From UBA1443 sp964445745 (GTDB lineage Bacteria; Omnitrophota; Omnitrophia; Omnitrophales; Aquincolibacteriaceae), in NCBI GenBank assembly GCA_964445745.1, contig CAYULU010000002.1, forward strand, positions 1 to 64,000: a stretch of DNA of 64,000 bases. Reading direction: 5' to 3'. The notes under the pieces were generated by a model. It had not been told where the DNA came from. It did not search any database and saw only the letters and a program-made list of their open reading frames with translations. The translations under genes were made by a program, and so were the position numbers. This document shows, in pieces, positions 1 to 9,446 of the stretch (position 1 is its first letter; each line of letters starts with the position of its first letter).

Positions 1-53
1 CCCCCTTGCGGCTATTATATCCCGCAAGTGTTGCGTTAAATTACCGGAGCTAC

Positions 54-860
54 CTAGGATGATAAATCATTTTTTCTGAATTGAATGATATCCATTAAAA
101 AATCGAGCCCTTGCGGTTTCCCGAGGTTACCACCTAATATGTAATTGATCGTATTGGACGGAATATTATAACGCCTCAAAACTTCCCGGTTTTTGTTTGC
201 GAAGGGATCTTTCTCACCAATTTCGGTGCTATTAGGGCAAACTTCCACCTTCGTTTTATCGAGATTCTTCTGATCTACCACGTATTTTACACCTGCGGGA
301 GACATACAACCGATGTAATCAGATAACTGGTGCAACCTCTTCTCCTGCACTTTAAAATATTTATACAATATGTTTTTTTTAGAAAAGACACCTAAATCAA
401 TAGCGCTTTGAGGGAAAAAGTCCGTCAACAACAGATATGTTTTTGCCTGATCTCTCTCTTTAATCTCTCTGACTACACTTTGCAATGTCACAAGGGGGGG
501 GCTGTAAAGGATAATGTCGAATCGAACCTCTGCAAAATATTTCTTCATTGCAACACTATATTGCCGCCCCAGCAACAATGCTCCTATTCCTTTTTCAAAA
601 AAATTCACCTTCTGCAAATTGAGCGTTTTAACCTTTAAAATGGAGCCATTTTCTTCCCGTATCAAATGTGTTGGCTTTTTAAACATTCGTTCAACAGGCA
701 CAACGAAATGCACCCTATGTCCTTGCTTTAAAAAGAACCTGGCAAGGTCCGTAAAAATTCCCCGTTCGTATATGCTATTAATACGGGCATGAGTCAAAAA
801 AAGCACATTCAAACTATTGAGATCGGATTCTTGTGGAGCACAAGTTTGGTCATTTACCAT
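54..860 (-). CDS. GT4-type glycosyltransferase, N-terminal part; frame interrupted
   Basis: Residues 18-45 (LNVLFLTHARINSIYERG) and the rest match the N-terminal Rossmann half of WbuB-like group 1 glycosyltransferases, which transfer a sugar from a nucleotide donor during surface polysaccharide assembly. GGNLGKPQGLDFLMDII near the end is the usual start of the C-terminal donor-binding half, but the frame stops eight residues later. In another frame the bases just beyond the stop read GSSGNLTQHLRDIIAARG up to the window edge, which resembles the expected continuation. The gene is therefore probably frameshifted by a small deletion, or the assembly has an error there. The family lengths of about 400 residues support truncation. 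It lies downstream of wbpP/wbpA, as expected in a polysaccharide cluster. Confidence 0.75.
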   Translation of the reverse strand: MVNDQTCAPQESDLNSLNVLFLTHARINSIYERGIFTDLARFFLKQGHRVHFVVPVERMFKKPTHLIREENGSILKVKTLNLQKVNFFEKGIGALLLGRQYSVAMKKYFAEVRFDIILYSPPLVTLQSVVREIKERDQAKTYLLLTDFFPQSAIDLGVFSKKNILYKYFKVQEKRLHQLSDYIGCMSPAGVKYVVDQKNLDKTKVEVCPNSTEIGEKDPFANKNREVLRRYNIPSNTINYILGGNLGKPQGLDFLMDIIQFRKNDLSS

Positions 861-1069
861 ATTTTAGACGCCTTGTTTGTGTTAGCATTTCCCGCAAAGG
901 AATTAATGCTACGATTCTTCCACTTGTGTTATCGCAGTGTTTCCTTAGGACACTGAAGTGGTCTACAAATCACCTCATAACGCAACAAAATCCGTATTAG
1001 TTGCGGCATCCATCAATCGGCATCGGAGCAACCTCATAAGTCTGCTATTTCCCGGCCTCCGCAAAATAA
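861..1069. other. Intergenic spacer, nothing recognised
   Basis: About 210 bases between the glycosyltransferase and wbpP. I see several short CCCGCAA/TTGCGG words, also present at the window start, but no terminator hairpin with a T-run, promoter pair or RNA gene. Confidence 0.4.
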
Positions 1070-2095
1070 CTATCGGGCAATAAACCATCGAACCGTCTGT
1101 TGCATGCCGGGCAGAACCGTATAAAGCGGTCCATACCCAAGCAATTTTTTCGCCTTCAAGATATTCGCCTGAGAATGGCGTATGTCACCTGGCCGAAAAG
1201 ATTTTTTAATTGGACGGAGATTTTTTGTTTTTTTATCATACCTCGTCAGAAGACTTCGGATCATGAAAAACAGGTCATTAAGCGTTGTCTCGTGCCCCAC
1301 CGCCACATTATAAACTTCGTTAACGGCTTTTTGGTTTTTAGTCACTGCCGCAAGGATATTTGCCTGTACCGCGTTATCAACATAGCAAAAATCCCGGCTT
1401 GTTTTTCCATCCCCGTAAATAACCGGACGCTCTTTATCACGCAGTTGTCTAATCCATCGCGGGATCACTGCCGCATAAGCTCCCTCAGAATCCTGTCGGG
1501 GGCCAAACACGTTAAAGTACCGTAAACCAATACTTTCTAACCCATAGCAACGGGAAAAAACGCCGGCATAAAGTTCATCAACATACTTCGTAACAGCGTA
1601 GGGCGAAAGAGGTTGCCCAATTCTGCTTTCCACTTTGGGGAGCCCCGGGTGATCCCCGTAAGCAGAACTGCTAGAAGCATACACCAAACGTTTCACCCCG
1701 CAATCCCGTGCCGCAACCAGCATATTAAGCGTTCCCGTGATATTGTGCTCATGCGTCGTAAGGGGAACTTTGAGTGAGCGAGGCACAGAGCCTAGCGCCG
1801 CCTGATGCAACACAAAATCAGCTCTCCGACACGCTTTTCGGCAATCTCCCGGATTCCGGGTATCCCCTTCAAAAAACCGAAATCGGGCCCATTGTTTTTT
1901 TGTGACAAGCGACCTGACATCCTCCAGGTTTCGTCGGTAGCCGGTCAGAAAATTATCGAATCCGGTAACACGCTGATCCAGCTTCAGCAATTGTGCAAGA
2001 AGGTTGGAACCGATAAAACCGGCAACTCCGCTGATGGCCCACCGTAAAGGTTTCTTTTGAATTTGCCTTTTGACTATTTCATACTTGGTCAACAT
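1070..2095 (-). CDS. wbpP: UDP-N-acetylglucosamine 4-epimerase (WbpP/TviC type)
   Basis: An extended short-chain dehydrogenase that interconverts UDP-GlcNAc and UDP-GalNAc (or their uronic acids) in the cytoplasm for O-antigen or capsule synthesis. The 341-residue length and sequence follow WbpP closely from end to end: the N-terminal helix before GVAGFIGSNLL (NAD binding), VLHQAALGSVPRS, the SSSAYGDHPGLPKVE segment, the catalytic SPYAVTKY (Y-x3-K), and GLRYFNVFGPRQ. The start lies 5 bases after the wbpA stop, so the two genes are almost certainly cotranscribed. The exact substrate (GlcNAc or GlcNAcA) cannot be settled from sequence. Confidence 0.93.
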   Translation of the reverse strand: MLTKYEIVKRQIQKKPLRWAISGVAGFIGSNLLAQLLKLDQRVTGFDNFLTGYRRNLEDVRSLVTKKQWARFRFFEGDTRNPGDCRKACRRADFVLHQAALGSVPRSLKVPLTTHEHNITGTLNMLVAARDCGVKRLVYASSSSAYGDHPGLPKVESRIGQPLSPYAVTKYVDELYAGVFSRCYGLESIGLRYFNVFGPRQDSEGAYAAVIPRWIRQLRDKERPVIYGDGKTSRDFCYVDNAVQANILAAVTKNQKAVNEVYNVAVGHETTLNDLFFMIRSLLTRYDKKTKNLRPIKKSFRPGDIRHSQANILKAKKLLGYGPLYTVLPGMQQTVRWFIAR

Positions 2096-2100
2096 CGGAT

Positions 2101-3408
2101 CTATGCCCTTCGGATTTTGGAACTTCGAATGCCCCGCTGGCCAAAGGCATTTCGGGTATCAAGAATGCAGGAAGCATTTTGTTCAATCATCCCGTAGTCA
2201 AACGAATCATGGTCCGTCAAAAGCACCACCATATCAGCAAGCTTTAACCGTTCCTCGGTCAAGTCCATTGATCGCATATCAAGTTTCGGATAGTGTCGAT
2301 GTCCACGGCAAACCGGGACGTGCATATCACTATATTCCACGAAAGCGCCCTTCTCGATCAGAAGTTGCGTAATCTTGAGCGAAGGCGATTCTCTTTGATC
2401 ATCAATGTTCTTTTTATAGGCCATCCCAAGGACCAAAATCTTGGATCCCTTCAGTTTTTTCCCTTGGGCATTCAATATCGAAACCATTTCCTCAATCACA
2501 TAGTAGGGCATCGTGGTGTTAATCTCACCCGCCAGCTCAATAAACCGGGTGGAAAAATCAAACTCCCGAGCCTTCCAGGTGAGATAAAATGGATCAATCG
2601 GAATACAGTGCCCGCCCAGTCCGGGTCCCGGATAAAAGGCCTGAAACCCGAACGGCTTTGTTTTGGCAGCTTCGATCACTTCCCAAACATCAATCCCCAT
2701 CCGGTCAAAAAGCATTTTGAGCTCATTAACAAGAGCGATGTTGACAGCCCGATAAATGTTCTCCAAGAGTTTAACTGACTCTGCCACCTTCGTTGAAGAC
2801 ACAGGGATCGTTTTGGCAATAATCGAATCATAAAGGGCTCTTGCCGCCTCAAGACACTGCGGAGTATAGCCACCAACAACTTTGGGGATATTACTCGTCG
2901 AAAAATCTTTATTATGGGGGTCCTCCCTTTCCGGAGAAAACGCCAAAAAAAAATCTTGACCGGCCTTTAACCCTCCCTCTTCGAGAATCCCCCGCATATC
3001 CTCATCCGTCGTCCCCGGGTACGTCGTGGATTCAAGCGAAATCAACTGCCCTTTCCTGAGATGCTTCGCGATAGTTCGGGTCGTATCGAAGACGTGGGAC
3101 ATGTCAGGTTCCCGATTTTTATTAAGCGGGGTCGGCACACAGATAATGATACAGTCCATCCCGGACAGTTTTGAAAAGTCAGTCGTCGGGACAAACCGTC
3201 CGGGGCACTGAGCAAGCTTCGATATGTCAATATGCTGAATGTAACTTTTTCCTTTTCCAAGAGACTCGGCTTTAGCCGGATCGGTATCAAAACCCGTCAC
3301 CGGAAACCCGGCTTTGCAAAACTCGATCACGAGAGGAAGTCCGACATATCCAAGTCCTATAACTCCCACCTGGGCTTCTCTGGATTTTATCTTATCGACT
3401 AATGCCAT
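2101..3408 (-). CDS. wbpA: UDP-N-acetyl-D-glucosamine 6-dehydrogenase (WbpA family)
   Basis: A nucleotide-sugar dehydrogenase that oxidises UDP-HexNAc to the uronic acid using NAD. GLGYVGLPL near residue 20 is the Rossmann fingerprint, and GPGLGGHCIPIDPFYL carries the catalytic Cys (about residue 268). The C-terminal UDP-binding domain includes VLGMAYKKNIDDQRESPS. The length of 435 residues is normal. A clear AGGAGG ribosome-binding site lies 8 bases before the ATG at 3408. Paired with the epimerase immediately downstream, it would supply UDP-GlcNAcA/GalNAcA-type precursors for a surface polysaccharide. Confidence 0.93.
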   Translation of the reverse strand: MALVDKIKSREAQVGVIGLGYVGLPLVIEFCKAGFPVTGFDTDPAKAESLGKGKSYIQHIDISKLAQCPGRFVPTTDFSKLSGMDCIIICVPTPLNKNREPDMSHVFDTTRTIAKHLRKGQLISLESTTYPGTTDEDMRGILEEGGLKAGQDFFLAFSPEREDPHNKDFSTSNIPKVVGGYTPQCLEAARALYDSIIAKTIPVSSTKVAESVKLLENIYRAVNIALVNELKMLFDRMGIDVWEVIEAAKTKPFGFQAFYPGPGLGGHCIPIDPFYLTWKAREFDFSTRFIELAGEINTTMPYYVIEEMVSILNAQGKKLKGSKILVLGMAYKKNIDDQRESPSLKITQLLIEKGAFVEYSDMHVPVCRGHRHYPKLDMRSMDLTEERLKLADMVVLLTDHDSFDYGMIEQNASCILDTRNAFGQRGIRSSKIRRA

Positions 3409-3482
3409 TGCACCTACCTCCTGTATTCTAACTAATTCATTAATTATTTCCGCCTGACAAACTTCATCCCGTTGTAAAAACC

Positions 3483-5339
3483 TTAATCAAATTTTTGAGC
3501 AGACCAGTATTTATAAAACTCACCTTGTAGCTCAAGCAATTCTTTCAAGTCACCCGTTTCAGCAATCCGTCCCCCCTTTAACACCATAATTTTGTCAGCA
3601 TGTTGAATGGTTGAGAGACGATGCGCAATCACAATCGCCGTTTTATCCTTAATCGTCTCTTCGATAGCATCCTGAACCAGCCTCTCTGTAACACTGTCCA
3701 GAGAGCTGGTCGCTTCATCAAGAATCACGATCTCAGGATTTTTTAGAATGACCCGGGCAAGGGATAAACGCTGTTTCTCTCCTCCGGACAGCTTCACTCC
3801 CCTGTCCCCAACTTCTTCATCGAGTTTATGGGGCAGGTTCATAACAAATTCATAAAGTTTAGCCTTTTTCAATGCCTCCAGAATCATGAACTCTGTCGGT
3901 TCATTCAGCAAACCATACCCCAAATTAATACGAATAGAGGCATTAAAGATATTGGCCTCCTGACTCACAAAACCAATTTGAGCATGGAGCGTATCCAGCT
4001 GATAAGCCCGTATATCCAGTCCGTCAAAAAGGATCTCTCCAGAAACTGCGTCATAGAACCTGACCATTAAATGCGCAAGGGTCGTTTTCCCAGAGCCACT
4101 CGGACCGACAATCGCAGTCATGCGTTTTTTCTCAAATGTGCAGTAAAGCTCCTGCAAAACAATCTGACCGGAAGGATAGGCGAAAGAAACATTTTTAAAT
4201 TCAATTTTTTCTTTTAACCCAGTGAAAATCACATCTCCGTTCTGGATAAAGGGCTTCCCTCGAGGATTAAATACTTTGGATATTTCCCTGGCCGGGCCAT
4301 AAACAGTTGCGAGAGACGAATAAATATGGCTCAGTTGGGTAAAGAAACTCATCACTCTCCGCAACATGATAAAGTAGACCAGAAATCCGGCAACATGCCC
4401 CGCCTGTTCCTTCACGACCAAAAATGCCATAAAAGCGACCATGAGTAAAATCATACTCATCATGATGGTTTCCTGGGCAGGCTGCACAAAAACCTGATTT
4501 CGATCAATGCTCCACTGTAATCTCATAATACGATCGCTCACAAACTGAAACCATTTTTTTTCTCTTTCTTCGGTACTATTAGCCTTAATGAGGGCGATGC
4601 AACCCAACGCATTCGCTATCTTCTTCCCCATTAAAGAAAATGCCGTAGCAAACTCCGTGGAAGTCTTCTGAATTTTCCGAACAATCCACTGCGTAAACCA
4701 AATTGCTAAAGGGAAAACCGGGAGAGCAAAAAGGCTTAATTGCCAGGAAACATAAAACATTGCGACCAAATAACCCAGGATCGAAAAAACATATAGAAAG
4801 CCCATTGATACAACCTGGATTTCAGATGATAGCTGATTGGTATACGCAACCAGAATCTGGTGAAGATGACCTGAGTTATTTTGATCAAAAAAAACTTTCC
4901 CAAAAGCCAAATACCTCTCATAAATACGTTGCCGCAAGTCGTTCGAAAACTTCCGGACCTGATAAAGGGTCATAATTCGAGAAAAATAAAGGGTAATATT
5001 CTTAATCAACACCGTCAGAAAAACAAGAACGATAAGGATCACAAATATCCCGGAATTCCGGTTCTCAAAAAAAGGAGAGAGTGCGTCAGAAAATATTTCG
5101 ATGACCTGGCCAAGAAAAAAAATATCCCGGCAAAAAAGGAAATTTCGCTCAATCACGCCCTTAACCGTCGGAATCAGAAGTGAAATACTAGCCACATCCA
5201 GCATGGAAGCAACGAAACCCAGTCCCGCAGGCGCAATAAACACCGTGGGCTTAAAAGCAAAGTCCTTGAGAATGGCTTCCAGCCGCCGCCATCGCTGAAT
5301 CGGTTGACTTTTTTTAATTTTTTCTATTATCTTCATCAT
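3483..5339 (-). CDS. ABC transporter, fused permease and ATPase (MsbA/PglK-like)
   Basis: A 618-residue half-transporter, likely exporting or flipping a lipid or lipid-linked glycan across the inner membrane. Residues about 30-340 hold roughly six hydrophobic segments. The ATPase half follows, with Walker A GPSGSGKTT near residue 412, signature LSGGEKQR near 517, Walker B VILDEATSSLDS and the H-loop IVIAHRLSTI. Its position between polysaccharide genes favours a glycolipid flippase role, but the substrate is inferred only from context. Two Met codons are adjacent at the start. The spacer to wbpA is 74 bases. Confidence 0.88.
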   Translation of the reverse strand: MMKIIEKIKKSQPIQRWRRLEAILKDFAFKPTVFIAPAGLGFVASMLDVASISLLIPTVKGVIERNFLFCRDIFFLGQVIEIFSDALSPFFENRNSGIFVILIVLVFLTVLIKNITLYFSRIMTLYQVRKFSNDLRQRIYERYLAFGKVFFDQNNSGHLHQILVAYTNQLSSEIQVVSMGFLYVFSILGYLVAMFYVSWQLSLFALPVFPLAIWFTQWIVRKIQKTSTEFATAFSLMGKKIANALGCIALIKANSTEEREKKWFQFVSDRIMRLQWSIDRNQVFVQPAQETIMMSMILLMVAFMAFLVVKEQAGHVAGFLVYFIMLRRVMSFFTQLSHIYSSLATVYGPAREISKVFNPRGKPFIQNGDVIFTGLKEKIEFKNVSFAYPSGQIVLQELYCTFEKKRMTAIVGPSGSGKTTLAHLMVRFYDAVSGEILFDGLDIRAYQLDTLHAQIGFVSQEANIFNASIRINLGYGLLNEPTEFMILEALKKAKLYEFVMNLPHKLDEEVGDRGVKLSGGEKQRLSLARVILKNPEIVILDEATSSLDSVTERLVQDAIEETIKDKTAIVIAHRLSTIQHADKIMVLKGGRIAETGDLKELLELQGEFYKYWSAQKFD

Positions 5340-5477
5340 TTTTTTGGGCCCTGCTTACAGCCGTCAATTTCAAATTTTTCAAAACCCCAGAGGAGGCAAA
5401 CTCCGATAAACTTTCCGTATCACTCCCCTGACAATCCATATTCGCGCAATGAACCACTCATAGTGATATCGGTAAAA

Positions 5478-5960
5478 TCAATAAGTTTTTTTACCGACTT
5501 TTTGATCCCAGGCTTCAAGAAGCTGAAGACATTCCTTTTTCATAAAATCTGGTTTGATGCAAATTTTGCTTTTCCCAATTTGTTTCATGCGTTGATTGGA
5601 AATAAAAAGTTCATTAAATCCTCTTCGGGCAACATCGCAAATTCCCGTCCCATAAACCACAAGGGGAATCCTGGCCCAGTGAATCGCGGCAAAACACATC
5701 GGACACGGTTCAGTTGTGGAGTAAATCACACAATCCCTCAAATCAAATGTTTTTAACTTGCGGGAAACCTCACGGATTGCGTTAATCTCCGCATGGCACG
5801 TTGGGTCATTTTTTTTGAGAACGGTGTTGCAGGCCACGGAAAGCGCGCAACCTTTATAAACAATGACTGCCCCGAACGGACCGCCGGCGGATCTTTTGAT
5901 GCCTCGGCGCGCCGAGCAAAGGGCCAATTTCATCCATTTAGAACTAGGAATATGTCTCAT
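5478..5960 (-). CDS. Nucleoside/guanine deaminase-like protein
   Basis: A small cytidine-deaminase-fold zinc hydrolase. The HAEINAI motif supplies the zinc His and catalytic Glu, and PCPMCFAAI gives the two zinc Cys. The TTEPCPMC context and ARIPLVVYGT resemble guanine deaminase (GuaD) and related purine deaminases more than TadA, so purine salvage is the best guess. I chose the ATG at 5960, because starting there (about 160 residues) avoids overlapping the upstream gene; an ATG at 5990 would add ten residues and overlap it by 17 bases. Substrate is uncertain. Confidence 0.8.
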   Translation of the reverse strand: MRHIPSSKWMKLALCSARRGIKRSAGGPFGAVIVYKGCALSVACNTVLKKNDPTCHAEINAIREVSRKLKTFDLRDCVIYSTTEPCPMCFAAIHWARIPLVVYGTGICDVARRGFNELFISNQRMKQIGKSKICIKPDFMKKECLQLLEAWDQKVGKKTY

Positions 5961-5973
5961 AACATTTTCCTCA

Positions 5974-6972
5974 TCAGGATAAATCCGCAACGGTTTTTTG
6001 GATCACCTTCAACACCTTGCTGTGAAAGGAACCGTTCGTCGCCAAAATACCCGGGTTATTCTTAAGGACTTCGCCGGTACCATAGTCAATGGGCTGACCG
6101 TTCAGGTCCGTCACCCGGCCTCCGGCTTCTTCGATCGCAAAAGCTCCGGGGGCAACATCCCAAATTTTCTCCCGATAGCCGGGGGTGCGTTGGGGTAAGG
6201 TTCTGAAAAAAATCTCCGCGCAACCTGCTGCGAGAACCACATGCTTAGCCTGGCTGTCCAGAGAAATCGTTTTTTTTTCGATCCCCAGTTCATTCCGAAT
6301 CCACTCGTTTTTTTCGTTGTTCTTGTGATCGGGGTCGTAAGAATCCAGAATGCTCGCATCACGGAGTTGAGAGCATTGAGACACACTCAATTTTACCCAG
6401 TTTTCTTTGTCAAAAGACGCCGCCCAGCAACCTCTCCCCTTTTCGGCAAAAAGAATCAACCCTCTTCCCAGTGTCGGATAACTGGACAACTCAAGTTCTG
6501 GGCAACCGATCGCCGCAAGAGTAACTTGCCCCTCCCGAATGAGGGCAAGGGCAGTCGCATACTGCCTACCGTTGAGATATCCCTTGGTTCCGTCTATGGG
6601 ATCCAGCACCCAGAATGTCCCCTGGGGGGCACCCCTGCCACGATCGATCCAATCGCAAATTTTCTCAGGGGTCACATCAGATATAAATTGCTGAACATAA
6701 TGAGAGATCACCTTTAATCTTGAATCCCCTGAAACCTTTCTTAACTCATCGGCATTTTCTTCGGCCACAAGCTGACTATCGGGAAAATACCTCGTCAACA
6801 TGGATCCTGCAAGAGCTTGAATCCCCATGTCAGCAATCGTGACGGGAGTGTGATCTTCTTTAATGTGGGACGCGTAGGAATTCTCACCCCTTATGCGGGA
6901 GGCAAACTTCGCAGCGGCACTGATTAATTCTACAGAAAAACGTGCTTCAGAAGAATTTAGGTCAGGTTTCAC
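5974..6972 (-). CDS. cysQ: 3'(2'),5'-bisphosphate nucleotidase (CysQ/HAL2 family)
   Basis: A metal-dependent phosphatase of the inositol monophosphatase superfamily, which hydrolyses 3'-phosphoadenosine 5'-phosphate to AMP and so relieves PAP toxicity from sulfate metabolism. Visible family marks are the N-terminal KEDHTPVTIADMGIQAL, the metal motif WVLDPIDGTKGYLNGRQYA near residue 120, and WDVAPGAFAIEEAGG near the C terminus. The 332-residue length and the GYLNG wording fit the HAL2/SAL1 subgroup rather than SuhB. Its start overlaps the receiver gene upstream by 11 bases, so the two are translationally coupled. Confidence 0.87.
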   Translation of the reverse strand: MKPDLNSSEARFSVELISAAAKFASRIRGENSYASHIKEDHTPVTIADMGIQALAGSMLTRYFPDSQLVAEENADELRKVSGDSRLKVISHYVQQFISDVTPEKICDWIDRGRGAPQGTFWVLDPIDGTKGYLNGRQYATALALIREGQVTLAAIGCPELELSSYPTLGRGLILFAEKGRGCWAASFDKENWVKLSVSQCSQLRDASILDSYDPDHKNNEKNEWIRNELGIEKKTISLDSQAKHVVLAAGCAEIFFRTLPQRTPGYREKIWDVAPGAFAIEEAGGRVTDLNGQPIDYGTGEVLKNNPGILATNGSFHSKVLKVIQKTVADLS

Positions 6973-7342
6973 GCTTGAAAAATTCCTGAACTCTTCTCAA
7001 AAGCGCATCCACCGAAATAGGCTTGGGGATAAAATCATGTTTCCCAACCACGGGGTGCGCTGCAGCTTCTCGCGGCGTCATAAGGGATGTAAAAAAAATG
7101 ATCGGAACCGAGCAGAGCTCCGGATCATTTCTGAGGGCGGCCGCAATATCGGTCCCATCCACATTGGGCATAACAATATCCAGCAAAAGAAGATCCGGTT
7201 TCCATTCCCGAATCATGTCAATCGCCTGTTCACCACGATGGCAAACCCCCACCTCAAATCCCCCCTTTTCACTCAATACCATCCTCGCAAGCCGGGGGAA
7301 ATCCACTTCATCATCTACAATAAGAATGGACCGCTTTTTCAT
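6962..7342 (-). CDS. Stand-alone response-regulator receiver protein
   Basis: A single CheY-like REC domain (126 residues) without an output domain. The acidic pair in LIVDDE, the phosphoacceptor Asp in LLLLDIVMP (about residue 54), the conserved Thr in IIFFTSL and the Lys in FIPKPI are all present. It should act by protein-protein interaction when phosphorylated. Its partner kinase is unknown; the histidine kinase at 9.5-10.6 kb is a candidate only by proximity. An AGGAG sits 10 bases before the start. It is divergent from the DUF3307 gene and overlaps cysQ downstream. Confidence 0.9.
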   Translation of the reverse strand: MKKRSILIVDDEVDFPRLARMVLSEKGGFEVGVCHRGEQAIDMIREWKPDLLLLDIVMPNVDGTDIAAALRNDPELCSVPIIFFTSLMTPREAAAHPVVGKHDFIPKPISVDALLRRVQEFFKRET

Positions 7343-7437
7343 TATCGAGACACTCCTATGCTGTGCTTAGTTTGCATTTTACCATATCCAAGGCTTCTTT
7401 TTTGAAGCTATAATACGGTTTTATCAGGGAGACGGAT
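7343..7437. promoter_or_regulatory. Divergent promoter region with candidate -10 TATAAT
   Basis: A 95-base spacer between the divergent receiver and DUF3307 genes. On the plus strand a perfect TATAAT lies directly after a small GCTTC/GAAGC hairpin, and GGGAG is placed six bases before the ATG at 7438. No good -35 element is visible at the right distance, so the promoter call is tentative. Confidence 0.35.
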
Positions 7438-8145
7438 ATGTTTTTATTCGAAAAACTCGTGCTGGCACATTTGGTTGCCGACTTCATTCTTCAGTTTGAA
7501 GAATTGTATCAGCTTAAGGTCAGACATTTTCTAGGGCACCTTCTCCACGTTTTCATCCATGGGGCAGTCATGATCGTCCTCACCTTTCCCTACTTGGACA
7601 ACCCGCTGATTCTTCTTTACGTTATATTTCTCGTCTTTGAGCACCTCTATCAGGATTTGATTAAATACCGTCTGACCCAAAAATTTCCACCCAAACAATT
7701 CGTTTACTATACACTGGATCAGATGCTCCACTTCGCCGTTCTCAGCCTGGTTTTGTTCTTTCCCATAGCAAGCGAAATCCGTCCTTTCCCGGGACCGATC
7801 CTTTTAAATAGGCTTTATCAGGATCCGATTATCACCCGTTTCTTTATTTTCTTCATATTACTTACTTTCGCTGCAAACTATACATTGAATTCGTTCTACC
7901 AGAGTTATGTAAAAGGCTCACGGCCATTACACTGGATCACATCTTCTGAAATGGCGATCACCATCCTCGAACGAAGCGTGATCGCATTGATCATGATTTT
8001 CGCTCCCAGCCTCCCTTGGATATTACTTTCCTTGATGGTCGGAACTCTCCGAATTCCCCTTAAAATTTTACGTCACTTTAAGGATTTCCTTATTAGTGCC
8101 GGATACACCCTAGCACTGACAACCGTTTTCCTGGCACTGACATGA
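7438..8145 (+). CDS. DUF3307 integral membrane protein
   Basis: A 235-residue hydrophobic protein with about six membrane segments. The N terminus has the DUF3307 pattern: LVLAHLVADFILQ at residues 7-19, followed by HLLHVFIHG and a DQMLHFAVL segment, giving repeated membrane-embedded His, Asp and Gln. The function of DUF3307 is not established. The stop overlaps the start of the next gene (ATGA), so it is cotranslated with a GAF-SpoIIE phosphatase, which hints at a role in a membrane signalling pathway; that link is inference. Confidence 0.75.
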   Translation: MFLFEKLVLAHLVADFILQFEELYQLKVRHFLGHLLHVFIHGAVMIVLTFPYLDNPLILLYVIFLVFEHLYQDLIKYRLTQKFPPKQFVYYTLDQMLHFAVLSLVLFFPIASEIRPFPGPILLNRLYQDPIITRFFIFFILLTFAANYTLNSFYQSYVKGSRPLHWITSSEMAITILERSVIALIMIFAPSLPWILLSLMVGTLRIPLKILRHFKDFLISAGYTLALTTVFLALT

Positions 8146-9446
8146 AAAAGACCTCCCGCCCCAAAAAAAGAAATTTGGTCACAAAGCGTTGCCCAGCTGA
8201 CAAGGTACGAAATCTCCAAAAAATTCTGGCCCTCAACAGCGTCCTGAATTCCACGCTTGAGCTGGATCCATTACTCGCCATCATCATGAAAACCTCAGCT
8301 GAAGTCATGAAAGCAGAGGTAGCCTCCCTGCTTTTGATTGATTCGGAAACCGAGGAGCTTGTCTTCCGTGTGGCATTAGGCGGCAAGGGTTCGTCCCTGG
8401 AAGAAAAATTTCGTGTCAAAATGGGAGAAGGCATTGCCGGATCAGTCGCCAAGAGTGGGAACCCTCTCATCGCGAATGATGTGCAGAACGATCCCCGTTT
8501 CGCAAAACGTTTTGATCAATCGACCGGATTCATCACGAAAGCAATCCTTTGCGTGCCTCTTAAAGCCAAGGACAAAATCATCGGGGTACTTCAGGCCATT
8601 AATCCCGTCGGCCGCAAAGGTTTTTGTTTATCTGACCTGGATCTTTTTGAAACCTTTGCGCACCAAGCGGCGGTCGCAATCGAAAATGCGAAGCTCCATG
8701 CCGAGATGGTCAAACAGGAAACCGCAAAACAGACATTAAAAATCGCTCATGAAATTCAGCAAAATTTTCTTCCGGATCTAAAAAACAGAAACTACGGATT
8801 GGACCTCTACGCTAAAAGTGTGCCCGCGTTCGATGTCGGAGGTGATTTTTATGATGTTGCCGTTCTCGATAATGATCGCCTGGGAATCATCCTGGGCGAT
8901 GTATCAGGGAAAGGTGTCCCGGCTGCTCTGTATATGGTTAGAGCAATGTCAGAATATCGTTTTCTGGCTCCCTCCGCCAAAGATCCGGCTGAACTTCTTA
9001 CGCGACTCAATAAAAAATTGTCCGAACAAAGTTTCTTCGGTATGTTCATCACTATGGTCTGCCTCATGGCGGATAAAACCACTGGCACAATCCAGTATGC
9101 ATCCGCCGGACATCTCCCCATTTTGCTGAGGCACGCCGTAGACGGTACCACCGAGCTCCTCAAAGGAACTCAAAGTGTCCCTCTGGGACTCGTGCCGGAC
9201 GCCCCGTTTTTTCTTAACACGATCAAGCTCGAAAAAGGTGATGCTCTTTTCCTTTATACGGACGGCGTTACGGAAGCACGAAACAGGCTCGGGAAAGAGT
9301 ATACGATTGAAGGTCTGACTCGCCGCATTCAGGCGGGGGCCAAATCGGCGGAGGCTTATCTTGAACAAATCTTCGCAGACGTTCGTTTTTTTTCAGCCGG
9401 TGCAGACCAACACGACGACGTCACGGCACTTGCCTTAGTCATTTAA
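8142..9446 (+). CDS. GAF domain plus SpoIIE/RsbU-type PP2C phosphatase
   Basis: A cytoplasmic signalling phosphatase of 434 residues. A GAF domain spans about residues 30-190 (GEGIAGSVAKSGNPLI, IAVENAK-like end), followed by a coiled linker. The SpoIIE phosphatase domain then runs from about 205, with metal-binding VGGDFYDV, GDVSGKGVPAALYM, SAGHLPILL, YTDGVTEA and a C-terminal DQHDDVTALAL. RsbU-like enzymes dephosphorylate anti-anti-sigma factors in partner-switching systems, but no such partners are present in the window. It is translationally coupled to the DUF3307 gene through ATGA. Confidence 0.88.
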   Translation: MKKTSRPKKRNLVTKRCPADKVRNLQKILALNSVLNSTLELDPLLAIIMKTSAEVMKAEVASLLLIDSETEELVFRVALGGKGSSLEEKFRVKMGEGIAGSVAKSGNPLIANDVQNDPRFAKRFDQSTGFITKAILCVPLKAKDKIIGVLQAINPVGRKGFCLSDLDLFETFAHQAAVAIENAKLHAEMVKQETAKQTLKIAHEIQQNFLPDLKNRNYGLDLYAKSVPAFDVGGDFYDVAVLDNDRLGIILGDVSGKGVPAALYMVRAMSEYRFLAPSAKDPAELLTRLNKKLSEQSFFGMFITMVCLMADKTTGTIQYASAGHLPILLRHAVDGTTELLKGTQSVPLGLVPDAPFFLNTIKLEKGDALFLYTDGVTEARNRLGKEYTIEGLTRRIQAGAKSAEAYLEQIFADVRFFSAGADQHDDVTALALVI

